NCBI GenBank assembly: GCA_003278445.1
Contig: QCFD01000002.1
Span: forward strand, 62,001 to 126,000
DNA: 64,000 bases
Source: Prochlorococcus sp. AG-363-B05
Lineage (GTDB): Bacteria; Cyanobacteriota; Cyanobacteriia; PCC-6307; Cyanobiaceae
Direction: 5' to 3'
This document shows positions 29,486 to 38,737 of the stretch, in pieces. Within the stretch, counting starts at the first letter, position 1; the number at the start of each line of letters is the position of its first letter. The translations under genes were made by a program, and so were the position numbers. The notes beneath the pieces were generated by a model that saw only the letters and a program-made list of their open reading frames with translations, made no database searches and was not told where the DNA came from.

Positions 29486-31030
29486 ATGAAATTCAGAGAT
29501 TCAAACCCAATAATATTTTATATATTTCTATTTTTCATCTGCTTACTTCTTGTAGGCCTGCTTGGAGCAATAATTAGATTAATAAATATACCTGCTATAA
29601 TAATTACACTTCTACTAGTAATTGGCACATTTTATTACAAAAAGACTGGATGGATAAAAATTTTATTTAATTCATTATTAAAAAATAAAAGTGAGCATAG
29701 ATTACTAGATATATCACTCTTAAGCAAAAAACAAGCTGCAGGAGAGTCATTAAAAAGTATTGAAAATTTAATCGAATTAATTAATGACAAAGTTAAAGCA
29801 AAAGCTCTAAAAGAAGAAAAAAATAGAGTTTCATTAGAGCTAGAAAGAGGTGATATTATTTTAGTAGTTTTTGGAATTGGCTCGAGTGGTAAAACGTCAT
29901 TAATAAGAGCTTTATTAAAAAGAATTGTTGGTGATGTTAGCCCTGAATTTGGTTCAACTAAGACCGAAGAATCTTTCAGGCTAAAACTTAAAGGTCTTAG
30001 CAGAGGAATAATAATTATTGATACACCAGGGATATTAGAGCCTGGGGAAGAAGGTAGAGAGAGAGAAAAAAGTGCCTTGCTTCAAGCACAAAAAGCTGAT
30101 TTGATGTTAGTCGTAATTGAAGGTGACTTACGCTCAACAGAAACAAAAACCATTAGGAATTTATCTAAATTAGGGAAAAGACTTTTAATTGTACTTAACA
30201 AAATAGATTTAAGAGGAGAAAATGAAGAAAAAAGATTATTAGATATTATAAATTCTAGATGTAATGATTTTATTGAGAAGGAAGATATTATTTGTACATC
30301 AGCATCACCTCAGACAATTGCACTACCTGGCAAAAAGCCTTATCAACCTGATCCTGAAATTAATAATTTAATTAGAAGATTAGCAATTATATTACATCAA
30401 GAAGGTGAAGATCTTATTGCAGATAATATTTTACTTCAATGTAGTAATTTGGGTAAAGAGGGCAAAAGATTATTAGTTAATCAAAGAAGTCAATCTGCAA
30501 AAAAATGTATTGATAAATATGGCTGGCTTAGTTGTGGAGCTCTAATACTATCGCCCTTACCAGTTATAGATATGATCGCTGCAGCGGCTGTAAATGCACA
30601 AATGGTAATAGAAATAGCAAAAATCTATGGAGTTGAACTAACAAAGGAAAGAGCAAAGATTTTAGCATTTTCGGTAGGAAAGATACTTGCAACTATGGGT
30701 CTAGTTAAAGGTGGAGTTTCTTTAATAAGTTCAACATTGAGTCTTTCATTACCAACCTATATTGTTAGTAAAGTAATTCAAGGTATAAGCGTATCCTGGC
30801 TTACTAGAATTGCTGGAGCAAGTTTCATAACTTATTTCCAACAAGATCAAAGTTGGGGAGATGGAGGAATCCAAGAGGTTGTTGAGTATCACTACAAGTT
30901 AAATAAAAGAGATCAGTATTTTAAAAGTTTTATTAGAAGAGCCTATGAAAGAGTTATTGATCCATTAGTTGAAAAGAAATTCAAAAAGCTACCGCCGAAA
31001 GCAAGGCCTCCGAGGGAGGAGGAACCATAG
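29486..31030 (+). CDS. Membrane GTPase with DUF697 domain
   Basis: 514 aa. Two N-terminal hydrophobic helices (about 10-55), then a G domain: GIGSSGKTSLIRALL (P-loop), DTPGILEPGEEGREREKSALL (G3), NKIDLRG (G4). The C-terminal part SPLPVIDMIAAAAVNAQMVIEIAKIYGVELTKERA matches DUF697, a helical membrane-associated domain. Such YcjF/Era-like GTPases are conserved in cyanobacteria and thought to act at membranes; their cargo is not known. The last 50 bp overlap a small gene on the other strand. Confidence 0.85.
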   Translation: MKFRDSNPIIFYIFLFFICLLLVGLLGAIIRLINIPAIIITLLLVIGTFYYKKTGWIKILFNSLLKNKSEHRLLDISLLSKKQAAGESLKSIENLIELINDKVKAKALKEEKNRVSLELERGDIILVVFGIGSSGKTSLIRALLKRIVGDVSPEFGSTKTEESFRLKLKGLSRGIIIIDTPGILEPGEEGREREKSALLQAQKADLMLVVIEGDLRSTETKTIRNLSKLGKRLLIVLNKIDLRGENEEKRLLDIINSRCNDFIEKEDIICTSASPQTIALPGKKPYQPDPEINNLIRRLAIILHQEGEDLIADNILLQCSNLGKEGKRLLVNQRSQSAKKCIDKYGWLSCGALILSPLPVIDMIAAAAVNAQMVIEIAKIYGVELTKERAKILAFSVGKILATMGLVKGGVSLISSTLSLSLPTYIVSKVIQGISVSWLTRIAGASFITYFQQDQSWGDGGIQEVVEYHYKLNKRDQYFKSFIRRAYERVIDPLVEKKFKKLPPKARPPREEEP

Positions 31031-31145
31031 GCCCCCTAAAATCTAAAACAAAAACCAATGCTAAATAAAGAAGACCAATAAAGATTGAGATAAAAGCTGT
31101 TATTAGAGCTAACATATTTTTTTTATTAAAAAATTTTTTATTCAT
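30981..31145 (-). CDS. 54-aa single-pass membrane protein
   Basis: Too short for the track. It reads MNKKFFNKKNMLALITAFISI... with one strong hydrophobic helix (about 11-36), followed by LDFRGPMVPPPSEALL. A basic N-terminus, helix and Pro-rich tail suggest a real inner- or thylakoid-membrane peptide. The 5 bp between its ATG (31145) and the decarboxylase stop (31150) place it in that gene's transcript. Its 3' end is antisense to the DUF697 GTPase end. Function unknown. Confidence 0.6.
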   Translation of the reverse strand: MNKKFFNKKNMLALITAFISIFIGLLYLALVFVLDFRGPMVPPPSEALLSAVAF

Positions 31146-31149
31146 TTAG

Positions 31150-32520
31150 TCAGAAAATTGAATGATTAATAAGGTTTGCTAGAAGTTTTAAATCTTCAAA
31201 TTTAGTATTAGGGTTTCCCATAACAGCTTTTAAATAATACCTATTTCTATACATTGGTCTTGAAAGCATAAACTTACTTGTTAATAATGATCTTCGTGTC
31301 CTTATAGACCAATCTGAAGATTTATAAGAAGTATTATCAAGCGGTGTAAAGGCTAAAAGATGAAGTGGCCCTGATATTATTCGAAATTTTGATGAATCAA
31401 TCAGTGATTCTAAATAACATTTTCTTTTTATTGAATCAAGAAGTATTTTCTCAATACCATCCTCACCTAATTGTCTTAAACCAATCCATAATTTCAAAGA
31501 CTCCGCTGATCTTGTACCTTGAATTCCAAGTTCTCCTCCATGCGAGTCATTTCCTGTAAGTGGCTCCGCATAAGGTAATCCAGTTGAAAAAGCAGAAGAA
31601 AGATGACTTTTATTCGCCACTAAAAGTAAAGAGGATGTTTTTGCGATACCTAATAATTTTTGAGGATTAACAGTTATCGAGTCGGCGGAAGCTAAACCTC
31701 CAAGAACTCCTGAAGTAATTGTTGAGAGACAATAAATTCCACCAATAGCTCCATCAACATGAAGCCAAATATTTTCTTTTTTGCAAAACTGATCAATTTC
31801 AGAGAGTGGGTCAATAGCTCCTCTAACCGTAGTTCCCGCAGTTGCGACTACTGCAAAGCATTTCTTACCCTCAGACTTTATTTTCTTAAAAATTGACTTT
31901 AAATAAGAAATATTTAATTTACCTTTTTCATCAGTAGGAACTTTTTGTAAAGATTCTTGCTTCAGACCCATAATTCGAACAGCTTTTAATAGTGAGACAT
32001 GACAATCTTCACTGGCAAAAAAGACTGCACTTGGATCACTTTCTAGACCAGCAATATTTCTAGCCATTACTAATGCCATTAAATTACTTAAACTTCCTCC
32101 GCTTGCAGCTACGCCTCCAGACAAATTACCAAGACCTAATTTCTCACAAAACCATTTACAGAGCTTCCTTTCTAATAACGACAAACTAGGTGAAAGTTCT
32201 TCAGCTAAAAGATTATTATTTAAACCTGCACAAATTAGTTCTCCTACAATTGATGCTGATAAAGGAGGGGGATCTAAATGAGCAAGCGCTCCTGGATGAG
32301 ATGGCCTAAAGGAACCATTCATTAATAATTGCAGCTCCTTCAACAAAACTGAATTAGGGATACCTTCTTTCTTTGGAAAAACCTCTGGTAAATCAAATGA
32401 AGATGGCATTGGACCTTGACTGCCTGATTCAGCCAACCAATCACAAAGATTACTAGAGGCTTCTCCAAGTAAAGAATGCAATTGTCTATCTAAATTGTGA
32501 GGTGATGCAAAAGGGTCCAA
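31150..32520 (-). CDS. PLP-dependent group II decarboxylase
   Basis: 456 aa. The PLP lysine is in SITVNPQKLLGIAKTSSLLL, with upstream DGAIGGIYCL (cofactor Asp) and FAVVATAGTTVRGAIDPL. The fold and spacing fit group II decarboxylases; the closest named group I can suggest is L-2,4-diaminobutyrate or aromatic-amino-acid decarboxylase-like. The substrate is not defined by sequence. The expected His stacking on PLP is probably in FASEDCHVSLLKA. The gene is divergent from tadA. Confidence 0.85.
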   Translation of the reverse strand: MDPFASPHNLDRQLHSLLGEASSNLCDWLAESGSQGPMPSSFDLPEVFPKKEGIPNSVLLKELQLLMNGSFRPSHPGALAHLDPPPLSASIVGELICAGLNNNLLAEELSPSLSLLERKLCKWFCEKLGLGNLSGGVAASGGSLSNLMALVMARNIAGLESDPSAVFFASEDCHVSLLKAVRIMGLKQESLQKVPTDEKGKLNISYLKSIFKKIKSEGKKCFAVVATAGTTVRGAIDPLSEIDQFCKKENIWLHVDGAIGGIYCLSTITSGVLGGLASADSITVNPQKLLGIAKTSSLLLVANKSHLSSAFSTGLPYAEPLTGNDSHGGELGIQGTRSAESLKLWIGLRQLGEDGIEKILLDSIKRKCYLESLIDSSKFRIISGPLHLLAFTPLDNTSYKSSDWSIRTRRSLLTSKFMLSRPMYRNRYYLKAVMGNPNTKFEDLKLLANLINHSIF

Positions 32521-32607
32521 AGGAAATAATTCTCTATTTGTAGTATTTGATGATCCAGTTCAAATAAAAAAAAATGATTAATGATTAATATTAAGTGAAT
32601 ATTTTAT

Positions 32608-33120
32608 TTGATAATTCTCCAAACTCCTAAAAATTTGTCAAAACCAACCTCTCTGAGTCAACAAGAAAAAATCAATTGGATGAAAAGATTGCTATCAAGA
32701 GCAAAACTTGTAGGCAAAAGAGGAGAGGTTCCTATTGCTGCAGTTATTCTCGACAATAAAGGCAGATGTATTGGCTATGGTGCAAATAGAAGAGAAACGA
32801 TGAAAGACCCATTAGGCCATGCTGAGTTAGTTGCTCTTCGTCAAGCTGCTTGGATAAATAATGATTGGAGATTTAACAACTGTACATTGATAGTAAATCT
32901 TGAACCATGCCCAATGTGCGCGGGCGCACTAATCCAGGCAAGAATGGGGAGAATTATCTATGGGTCTTATGACCACAAAAGAGGAGCGCTTGGAGGGACT
33001 ATGAACTTAGCCGAACATAAAAGTGCTCATCATAAGATGTTAGTTGAAGGTGGGGTAATGAAAGAAGAGTCAACAAAAATAATCGTAGATTGGTTCAAAG
33101 ACAAAAGGAAAAGCAGCTAA
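32608..33120 (+). CDS. tadA: tRNA-specific adenosine deaminase TadA
   Basis: 170 aa. Zinc deaminase motifs: GHAELVALRQA (HAE) and NLEPCPMCAGALIQARMGRIIYG (PCxxC). It deaminates A34 to inosine in tRNA-Arg(ACG). The track start is TTG at 32608; the next Met (MKRLLSRAKL, residue 25) would still leave the whole domain, so the start is uncertain. It is convergent with the class V aminotransferase, 10 bp apart. Confidence 0.93.
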   Translation: MIILQTPKNLSKPTSLSQQEKINWMKRLLSRAKLVGKRGEVPIAAVILDNKGRCIGYGANRRETMKDPLGHAELVALRQAAWINNDWRFNNCTLIVNLEPCPMCAGALIQARMGRIIYGSYDHKRGALGGTMNLAEHKSAHHKMLVEGGVMKEESTKIIVDWFKDKRKSS

Positions 33121-33130
33121 AGAAAATTTA

Positions 33131-34291
33131 TCATCTAAACTTAGGTAATTCAGTTTCAAAAATATTTATTATCTTATCTACATTCTTAGAAGTTGAGTTA
33201 TATCCCATCAGACCAATTCTCCATACTTTTCCAGCAAGGTCACCAAGTCCGCCCCCTATCTCAACACCAAAATTATTTAATAAATGTTTAGTAAAAGCCT
33301 TACCATCAAGTCCCTCAGGTATTTTTACTGTTGTTAAAGTAGGCAAACGCAATTCTTCTTTAACTTGTAATTCCAAACCAATATTTTCTAAAGAATTCCA
33401 AAGTGATTTAGCATTCTTTTTATGCCTATCCCATGAAACTTCTAAACCTTCTTCTGCTAACAATCTAAGAGCTTCTCGAATTCCAAAGTTCATATTTACT
33501 GGAGCAGTGTGATGATATACACGATCACTTCCCCAATATTTATTTAATAAAGATACATCTAAGTACCAATTGGGGACTTTATCTTTCCTATTAATCATTT
33601 TCTTTTCAGCCCTGTAATTCATTGAAAAAGGGCCTAATCCAGGGGGGCAACTTAATCCTTTTTGACTACAGCTATAAGCTAAATCAATTTTCCACTCGTC
33701 TAAATAAAGAGGAACTCCACCCAAAGAAGTTACTGTGTCAACCAAAAGTAAACAATTATATTTTCTACATAAATCACCTATCCCATCCATAGGTTGGCAA
33801 ACACCTGTTGAGGTCTCTGCATGAACAATTGCGAATACAGCTGGATTATGCTCTTTAAGAGCATCTTCAATTTCTTCAAGAGAAAATGCATTACCCCAAT
33901 CCTTTTGAATGGTTGCAACATTTGCCTTATATCTTCCTGCCATGTCTGCAAGTCTATGACCAAAATATCCTTTTATAGCTACTAGAACCTTGTCATCTGG
34001 CTCAACAACATTAGCTAATGTTGCTTCCATTGCTGCACTTCCAGTACCACTCATGGGAAGTGTTAAACGATTACTTGTTTGCCAAGCATATCTAAGTAAC
34101 TCTTGCACCTCACTCATCAAATCCACATAAAAAGGATCTAAATGACCTATAGGAGGTTGAGAGAGTGCTTTCAAAACTGCAGGATCTGCATTTGATGGGC
34201 CAGGCCCAAGCAACAACCTTTCAGGAGAGACAGTTGGACCAAAATCTTTGCGATGTTGATTATCAACAGAAGGAAGAATTTGAGTGGCCAA
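33131..34291 (-). CDS. Class V aminotransferase (alanine/serine-glyoxylate type)
   Basis: 386 aa. LLLGPGPSNADPAVLKALSQPPIGHLDP at the N-terminus and the PLP lysine in AYSCSQKGLSCPPGLGP are the AGT/SPT signature; MSGTGSAAMEATLANVV binds the cofactor phosphate. These enzymes convert glyoxylate to glycine with alanine or serine as donor, which fits photorespiratory glycolate metabolism. Complete length. It lies divergently beside glnA across 235 bp, so both nitrogen-related genes may share regulation, though I saw no clear NtcA box. Confidence 0.9.
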   Translation of the reverse strand: MATQILPSVDNQHRKDFGPTVSPERLLLGPGPSNADPAVLKALSQPPIGHLDPFYVDLMSEVQELLRYAWQTSNRLTLPMSGTGSAAMEATLANVVEPDDKVLVAIKGYFGHRLADMAGRYKANVATIQKDWGNAFSLEEIEDALKEHNPAVFAIVHAETSTGVCQPMDGIGDLCRKYNCLLLVDTVTSLGGVPLYLDEWKIDLAYSCSQKGLSCPPGLGPFSMNYRAEKKMINRKDKVPNWYLDVSLLNKYWGSDRVYHHTAPVNMNFGIREALRLLAEEGLEVSWDRHKKNAKSLWNSLENIGLELQVKEELRLPTLTTVKIPEGLDGKAFTKHLLNNFGVEIGGGLGDLAGKVWRIGLMGYNSTSKNVDKIINIFETELPKFR

Positions 34292-34526
34292 GAAAACAGA
34301 TCAGTTCATATAGTTATGAGCCTAAACAGCGATGGGCAATGTCTGGGTGTTTTTTTTAGGGATTGCAATAGGAATTAGTTAGATTTTTTCTAAAAAACAG
34401 AAAAAATTCAAAAAACAAACAAAGTTTTCTGTTAAAAGTCTAAAAAAAGTGCTTCTTAATACAAAAAGAGATTCGATCGCTAATTACGTTCATAATTAAG
34501 TATCTCTGTTGTAAATCAAATTAACC

Positions 34527-35948
34527 ATGAGTAAGACCCCTCAAGATGTTCTTCGTCAAATTAAGGACGAGGGCATTGAGCTTATAGATTTAAAATTCAC
34601 CGACCTTCATGGAAAGTGGCAACACTTAACCGTAGCTTCAGAACTTATTGAAGAAAGCTCTTTCTCAGAAGGACTTGCTTTTGATGGCTCTTCCATACGT
34701 GGTTGGAAAGCTATAAACGAATCAGATATGGCAATGGTGCCTGATCCTTCGACAAGCTGGATTGACCCTTTTTACCATCACAAAACTCTTAGTTTGATTT
34801 GTTCAATTCAAGAACCAAGAAGTGGTGAGCCATATGCAAGATGTCCAAGAGCATTGGCTCAAAAAGCTTTGGATTATTTAGGAAGCACAAGTGTTGCTGA
34901 TGCTGCTTTCTTTGGTCCTGAGCCAGAGTTCTTTATTTTTGATGATGTGAGATATAACTCTGGGGAGGGTGGAAGTTTTTATAGCGTTGATACCATCGAA
35001 GCCCCGTGGAACACAGGAAGAGTTGAAGAAGGTGGCAACCTTGGATACAAAATCCAACTAAAAGAAGGGTATTTCCCAGTATCTCCTAACGACACTGCTC
35101 AAGACATGAGATCTGAGATGCTTCTTTTGATGGGCGAGTTAGGTATACCGATTGAAAAACATCACCACGAAGTAGCAGGGGCTGGACAACATGAATTAGG
35201 CATGAAATTTGCTCCTCTCATTAATGCAGCCGACAATGTAATGATTTATAAATATATTGTCAGGAATGTAGCCAAAAAATATGGTAAAACTGCAACTTTT
35301 ATGCCTAAACCAGTCTTCAATGACAATGGTACAGGAATGCATGTACACCAGAGTTTATGGAAAAGTGGAGAGCCTTTATTTTATGGAGAAGGTACTTATG
35401 CCAATCTTTCTCAAACAGCCAAATGGTATATAGGAGGAATTCTTAAGCATGCTCCTTCATTCCTTGCATTTACAAATCCAACTACCAATAGTTACAAAAG
35501 ATTGGTACCGGGATTCGAAGCACCAGTAAATTTAGTTTATTCACAGGGTAATAGATCAGCTGCTGTAAGAATTCCTTTGACAGGTCCAAGTCCAAAAGCG
35601 AAGAGACTTGAGTTCCGATCGGGAGATGCATTAGCCAATCCTTATATTGCTTTTTCAGCAATGATGATGGCAGGTATTGATGGAATCAAAAATCAAATTG
35701 ATCCTGGGGATGGAGTTGACGTTGACCTTTTTGAACTTCCAGCAGAGGAATTATCAAAAATAGATACTGTTCCTTCCTCATTGAATGATGCATTAGAAGC
35801 ATTAAAAAGCGATAACAAATATTTGACGGAAGGTGGTGTATTTACAAACGATTTTATTGATAATTGGATCGATCTTAAATACGAAGAAGTTCAACAGCTA
35901 AGACAAAGGCCACATCCTCATGAATTCACTATGTACTATGACGCCTAA
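34527..35948 (+). CDS. glnA: Glutamine synthetase type I
   Basis: 473 aa. [60 protein letters not shown] and NRSAAVRIP are the standard GSI metal, ATP and glutamate motifs. It forms glutamine from glutamate and ammonium, the main nitrogen entry point. The long AT-rich upstream region suggests controlled transcription, but no perfect GTA-N8-TAC NtcA site was found; GTAAATCAAATTAAC right before the ATG is the nearest match. A strong terminator follows. Confidence 0.98.
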   Translation: MSKTPQDVLRQIKDEGIELIDLKFTDLHGKWQHLTVASELIEESSFSEGLAFDGSSIRGWKAINESDMAMVPDPSTSWIDPFYHHKTLSLICSIQEPRSGEPYARCPRALAQKALDYLGSTSVADAAFFGPEPEFFIFDDVRYNSGEGGSFYSVDTIEAPWNTGRVEEGGNLGYKIQLKEGYFPVSPNDTAQDMRSEMLLLMGELGIPIEKHHHEVAGAGQHELGMKFAPLINAADNVMIYKYIVRNVAKKYGKTATFMPKPVFNDNGTGMHVHQSLWKSGEPLFYGEGTYANLSQTAKWYIGGILKHAPSFLAFTNPTTNSYKRLVPGFEAPVNLVYSQGNRSAAVRIPLTGPSPKAKRLEFRSGDALANPYIAFSAMMMAGIDGIKNQIDPGDGVDVDLFELPAEELSKIDTVPSSLNDALEALKSDNKYLTEGGVFTNDFIDNWIDLKYEEVQQLRQRPHPHEFTMYYDA

Positions 35949-35967
35949 AAAAGTTAATTAGAGAATA

Positions 35968-36013
35968 AAAATTTAGGTCTATGCACAAATTTTGCGTAGA
36001 CCTTAAATTTTTT
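35968..36013 (+). terminator. glnA rho-independent terminator
   Basis: About 15-bp stem AAATTTAGGTCTATGC / GCGTAGACCTTAAATTT with one bulged base and an 8-nt loop, followed by TTTTT, starting 20 bp after the glnA stop. It is the clearest intrinsic terminator in the window. Confidence 0.85.
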
Positions 36014-36075
36014 ATGATTAATTCGTCACTAATCAATCAAATCTGTTAGATAATAAAGAAATTAAGAATTGGTTT

Positions 36076-37137
36076 ATGGCTGCGCCAAGCCTTAGAAAAA
36101 TTGCATATCACACTCTTCAACAGGGCAAAACACTTGCTGGATTAGCTCATAAGGAATTGAGTACAAAATTAATGGAGTATTTTGCGCCTGAAGCAGCTAC
36201 AAGAAATTTTCCAATCGATCAAGACCTTATAAAAGAAGTTAGGAGGTCAATGGAAAGTTTAGAAAGAATTGATTGGCAAGAAGCGGAATCAGGGGTTTAT
36301 CCAAAGTCTCAACTATTTGAAGCCCCATGGTTGGAGTGGGCAAAAAAATATCCTTTGGTTTGGCTCGACATGCCGCTAACTTGGGAAAGAAGAAGAAAAA
36401 ATAAAACAAGAGAAATCCCTAAGAATGTAAAAGAGGACGATTACCCTAATTACTATTTACAAAATTTTCATCACCAAACAGATGGTTACTTAAGTAGTCA
36501 TTCTGCTGAAATTTACGACTTGCAAGTTGAGATTCTTTTCAATGGAACAGCAGATTCTATGCGAAGAAGAGTTTTAGCTCCTTTGAAGAGAGGTCTAAAG
36601 AAATTTTTATCTAATAAATCAAAGCGAGTCAAAGTTTTAGACATCGCCACAGGGACGGGAAGGACACTCCAACAAATACAAAGTGCTTTACCAGAAGTAG
36701 AACTTTATGGGATTGATTTGTCAGGATCATACTTAAAACAGGCTAGTAAATATCTAAGCTCCAGAAGTGGCGATCTTGTGCAATTGACAAAGGGAAATGC
36801 AGAAAACATGCCCTATGCATCAAGCAGTTTTCAGGCATTAACATGTGTTTTTCTATTTCATGAACTTCCTAGAGATGTCCGACAGAATGTTCTTAAAGAA
36901 TGCTTTAGATTATTAGAACCTGGAGGCACTCTTATACTTGCAGACTCAATACAAATAGAAGATTCTCCAAAATTCACCCCAATCATGGAAAACTTCCATA
37001 AGATATTTCATGAACCATATTATAGAGACTACATAATTGATGATATAAATTTAAGATTAGAGGAAAGTGGTTTTTCATCAATTTCTTCTGAATCTCACTT
37101 TATGACTAAAGTATGGAAAGCAAACAAACCAAGCTAA
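36076..37137 (+). CDS. SAM-dependent methyltransferase (UbiE-like)
   Basis: 353 aa. Class I SAM fold in the C-terminal half: VLDIATGTGRTLQQIQ (motif I), ELYGIDLSGSYLKQASK, NAENMPYASSSFQALTCVFLFHELP and LLEPGGTLILADS. An N-terminal region of about 150 residues (KIAYHTLQQGKTLAGLAHKEL, YPNYYLQNFHHQTDGYLS) is specific and is also known to me from cyanobacterial relatives. Substrate unknown. A 21-bp gap to the next small gene suggests co-transcription. Confidence 0.85.
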   Translation: MAAPSLRKIAYHTLQQGKTLAGLAHKELSTKLMEYFAPEAATRNFPIDQDLIKEVRRSMESLERIDWQEAESGVYPKSQLFEAPWLEWAKKYPLVWLDMPLTWERRRKNKTREIPKNVKEDDYPNYYLQNFHHQTDGYLSSHSAEIYDLQVEILFNGTADSMRRRVLAPLKRGLKKFLSNKSKRVKVLDIATGTGRTLQQIQSALPEVELYGIDLSGSYLKQASKYLSSRSGDLVQLTKGNAENMPYASSSFQALTCVFLFHELPRDVRQNVLKECFRLLEPGGTLILADSIQIEDSPKFTPIMENFHKIFHEPYYRDYIIDDINLRLEESGFSSISSESHFMTKVWKANKPS

Positions 37138-37158
37138 ATTCAATCAAAATTTAAAACT

Positions 37159-37449
37159 ATGGGAATAAATAATACCAGTAATTCTGAAATCATGAAAAAG
37201 AAAAATAAATCAATATGGTCAGAAAAAACAAGGTTACTTGTGAAAGATCTTCATAGTGAAATTAGTCTTGATAATTACAATTGGCATCATTTTAGGGGAA
37301 ACAAACAAAGAAGAAGCGCGGAATTAATTATTTCAGCAATTTCACAATTAATTAACGATGGAGATGAAGTAGAAATAGAAGACTTACTTAATCAAGCAAT
37401 ATTATGGATAAAAGAAGAAGTAAAAGATACAGGCTGCAAAAGTCATTAA
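37159..37449 (+). CDS. Small conserved helical protein
   Basis: 96 aa, basic and helical, without a membrane segment: WSEKTRLLVKDLHSEIS, WHHFRGNKQRRSAELIISAIS, then an acidic C-terminal helix. It resembles a small cyanobacterial family (possibly DUF6439; not verified). Met12 (MKKKNKSIW) is an equally good start. It follows the methyltransferase gene closely and converges with the RsbW-like gene. Confidence 0.7.
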   Translation: MGINNTSNSEIMKKKNKSIWSEKTRLLVKDLHSEISLDNYNWHHFRGNKQRRSAELIISAISQLINDGDEVEIEDLLNQAILWIKEEVKDTGCKSH

Positions 37450-37453
37450 AGAC

Positions 37454-37846
37454 TTATTTCTTAATTGATAGCTGAAGTCTATTTCCTTTCCTGCTCCATC
37501 TCACATCATCAAAACACTTATGAATTAAATAAATCCCTCTTCCACTATTAGCATCTATTTCAAGAGGTAAAGAAACTAATCTTTTATTTTTAACTATACC
37601 TATTCCTTCATCTTGAACTTGCCAGACAAACCAATTAGGAGTAAGAATTCTTCTAACACGAATAACTTTATTAGGATTAGATAAGTTCCCATGCACTACT
37701 GCATTAACAAGAGCCTCATGAAGTCCCAATTCAATTCTCTTTGCAGTTTCTCTACAGATTACAGGCTCTAAAAGAGTTTCAACAAATGATGCTAGTTTTA
37801 AAGTAGAGGGATGAATAAATACAGCCCAATTTTTAGAAGGCTCCAC
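37454..37846 (-). CDS. RsbW-like anti-sigma factor / HATPase kinase
   Basis: 130 aa. The single-domain HATPase_c_2 fold: ELGLHEALVNAVVHGN (N box, with the Mg-binding Asn), VQDEGIGI (G1 box) and GRGIYLIHKCFDDV (G2 box). Such proteins bind sigma or anti-anti-sigma factors or act as Ser kinases. No RsbV-like partner or sigma factor gene is adjacent. Whole domain present; the target cannot be told. Confidence 0.88.
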   Translation of the reverse strand: MEPSKNWAVFIHPSTLKLASFVETLLEPVICRETAKRIELGLHEALVNAVVHGNLSNPNKVIRVRRILTPNWFVWQVQDEGIGIVKNKRLVSLPLEIDANSGRGIYLIHKCFDDVRWSRKGNRLQLSIKK

Positions 37847-37981
37847 AATTAATTAAAAAATTCTTAGTAAATTCATCTTTTAATTAAGTAAAAAAAGAAC
37901 CTAAAAATAGAAATATATTTTATGATCATTTGAAAAATATTTATTCGATAAGAAAAAAAACAACATTAATAATTAAAAAAA

Positions 37982-38698
37982 TTAACTTTTAGCAATTAAT
38001 GCTTGATGATTTAGCAAAGAATCCATCAATCTAACTCCTCTAAGCTGATTAACCAAAGGCATGTGGCCATTTGGTGCTTCAATTGACCAATTAAATGCAT
38101 TGGGATATCGAGTCCATATACCATCTTTTTTCCACCCTATTCGAGGCCAAAGTTTGTCATATCTCCCTCCTACTGAGTCTAATATTTTAGCTTGAACTGT
38201 GAACCCAAATTTTCCTCTTGAATAAACAATCCAAAGTTTATTCAAAGTTGATAAATCACTATCAGGAATGGAATCAACCTCAGAAAAATAAACATATCCT
38301 CTTTTTACAGCCTTTTCACCAGCAAGTTCTCTAAGTTTTGAACTTGTAAAGCGATCAGCTTCCTCATAGCTTTCATTTAATAAATATTTCTGTAGAGGTG
38401 AATAATCAAAACCAACATCAGATGGAGCAGTAAACCATGAGAAATCATTGCAATTAAGATTATTTTTTATGAAATTCTCATCAGTTTTATGAATGAGTTG
38501 CAAAATAAAACCTGGAGTCCAGTCGCAAAGATCAGGATCAAAACCAGACATCAAACATGAGCCAAGCCCAATAAGCTCCTTAACACGTTCTTCCAAGGCA
38601 GTTAATAAACCAAGCCTTTTCCTATCTGAAGCCATCTTAAAAGACTCCAATAACTCATTTATGCTTTCTTTTTTTTGATTTTGTTTTTCTTCAGTCAT
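37982..38698 (-). CDS. gun4: GUN4 domain protein
   Basis: 238 aa. N-terminal helical part (about 1-90) and the GUN4 core from DYSPLQKYLLNESYEEADRFTSSKL to YPNAFNWSIEAPNGHMPLVNQLRGVRLMDSLLNHQAL. GUN4 binds protoporphyrin IX and Mg-protoporphyrin and stimulates magnesium chelatase for chlorophyll synthesis. The conserved WPRIGWKKDGIWTRYP loop is present. It is divergent from mnmH with 39 bp between, too short for two long promoters. Confidence 0.92.
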   Translation of the reverse strand: MTEEKQNQKKESINELLESFKMASDRKRLGLLTALEERVKELIGLGSCLMSGFDPDLCDWTPGFILQLIHKTDENFIKNNLNCNDFSWFTAPSDVGFDYSPLQKYLLNESYEEADRFTSSKLRELAGEKAVKRGYVYFSEVDSIPDSDLSTLNKLWIVYSRGKFGFTVQAKILDSVGGRYDKLWPRIGWKKDGIWTRYPNAFNWSIEAPNGHMPLVNQLRGVRLMDSLLNHQALIAKS

Positions 38699-38737
38699 GA
38701 TCTACTGCTGGCCTAGAATGACCTAAGCACTAATACT

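Noticed and set aside
34292-34526. Possible glnA (glutamine) riboswitch or NtcA box
   Set aside because: ACGTTCAT resembles one piece of the glnA RNA motif, but the other conserved parts are absent, and no GTA-N8-TAC box at a promoter distance was found.
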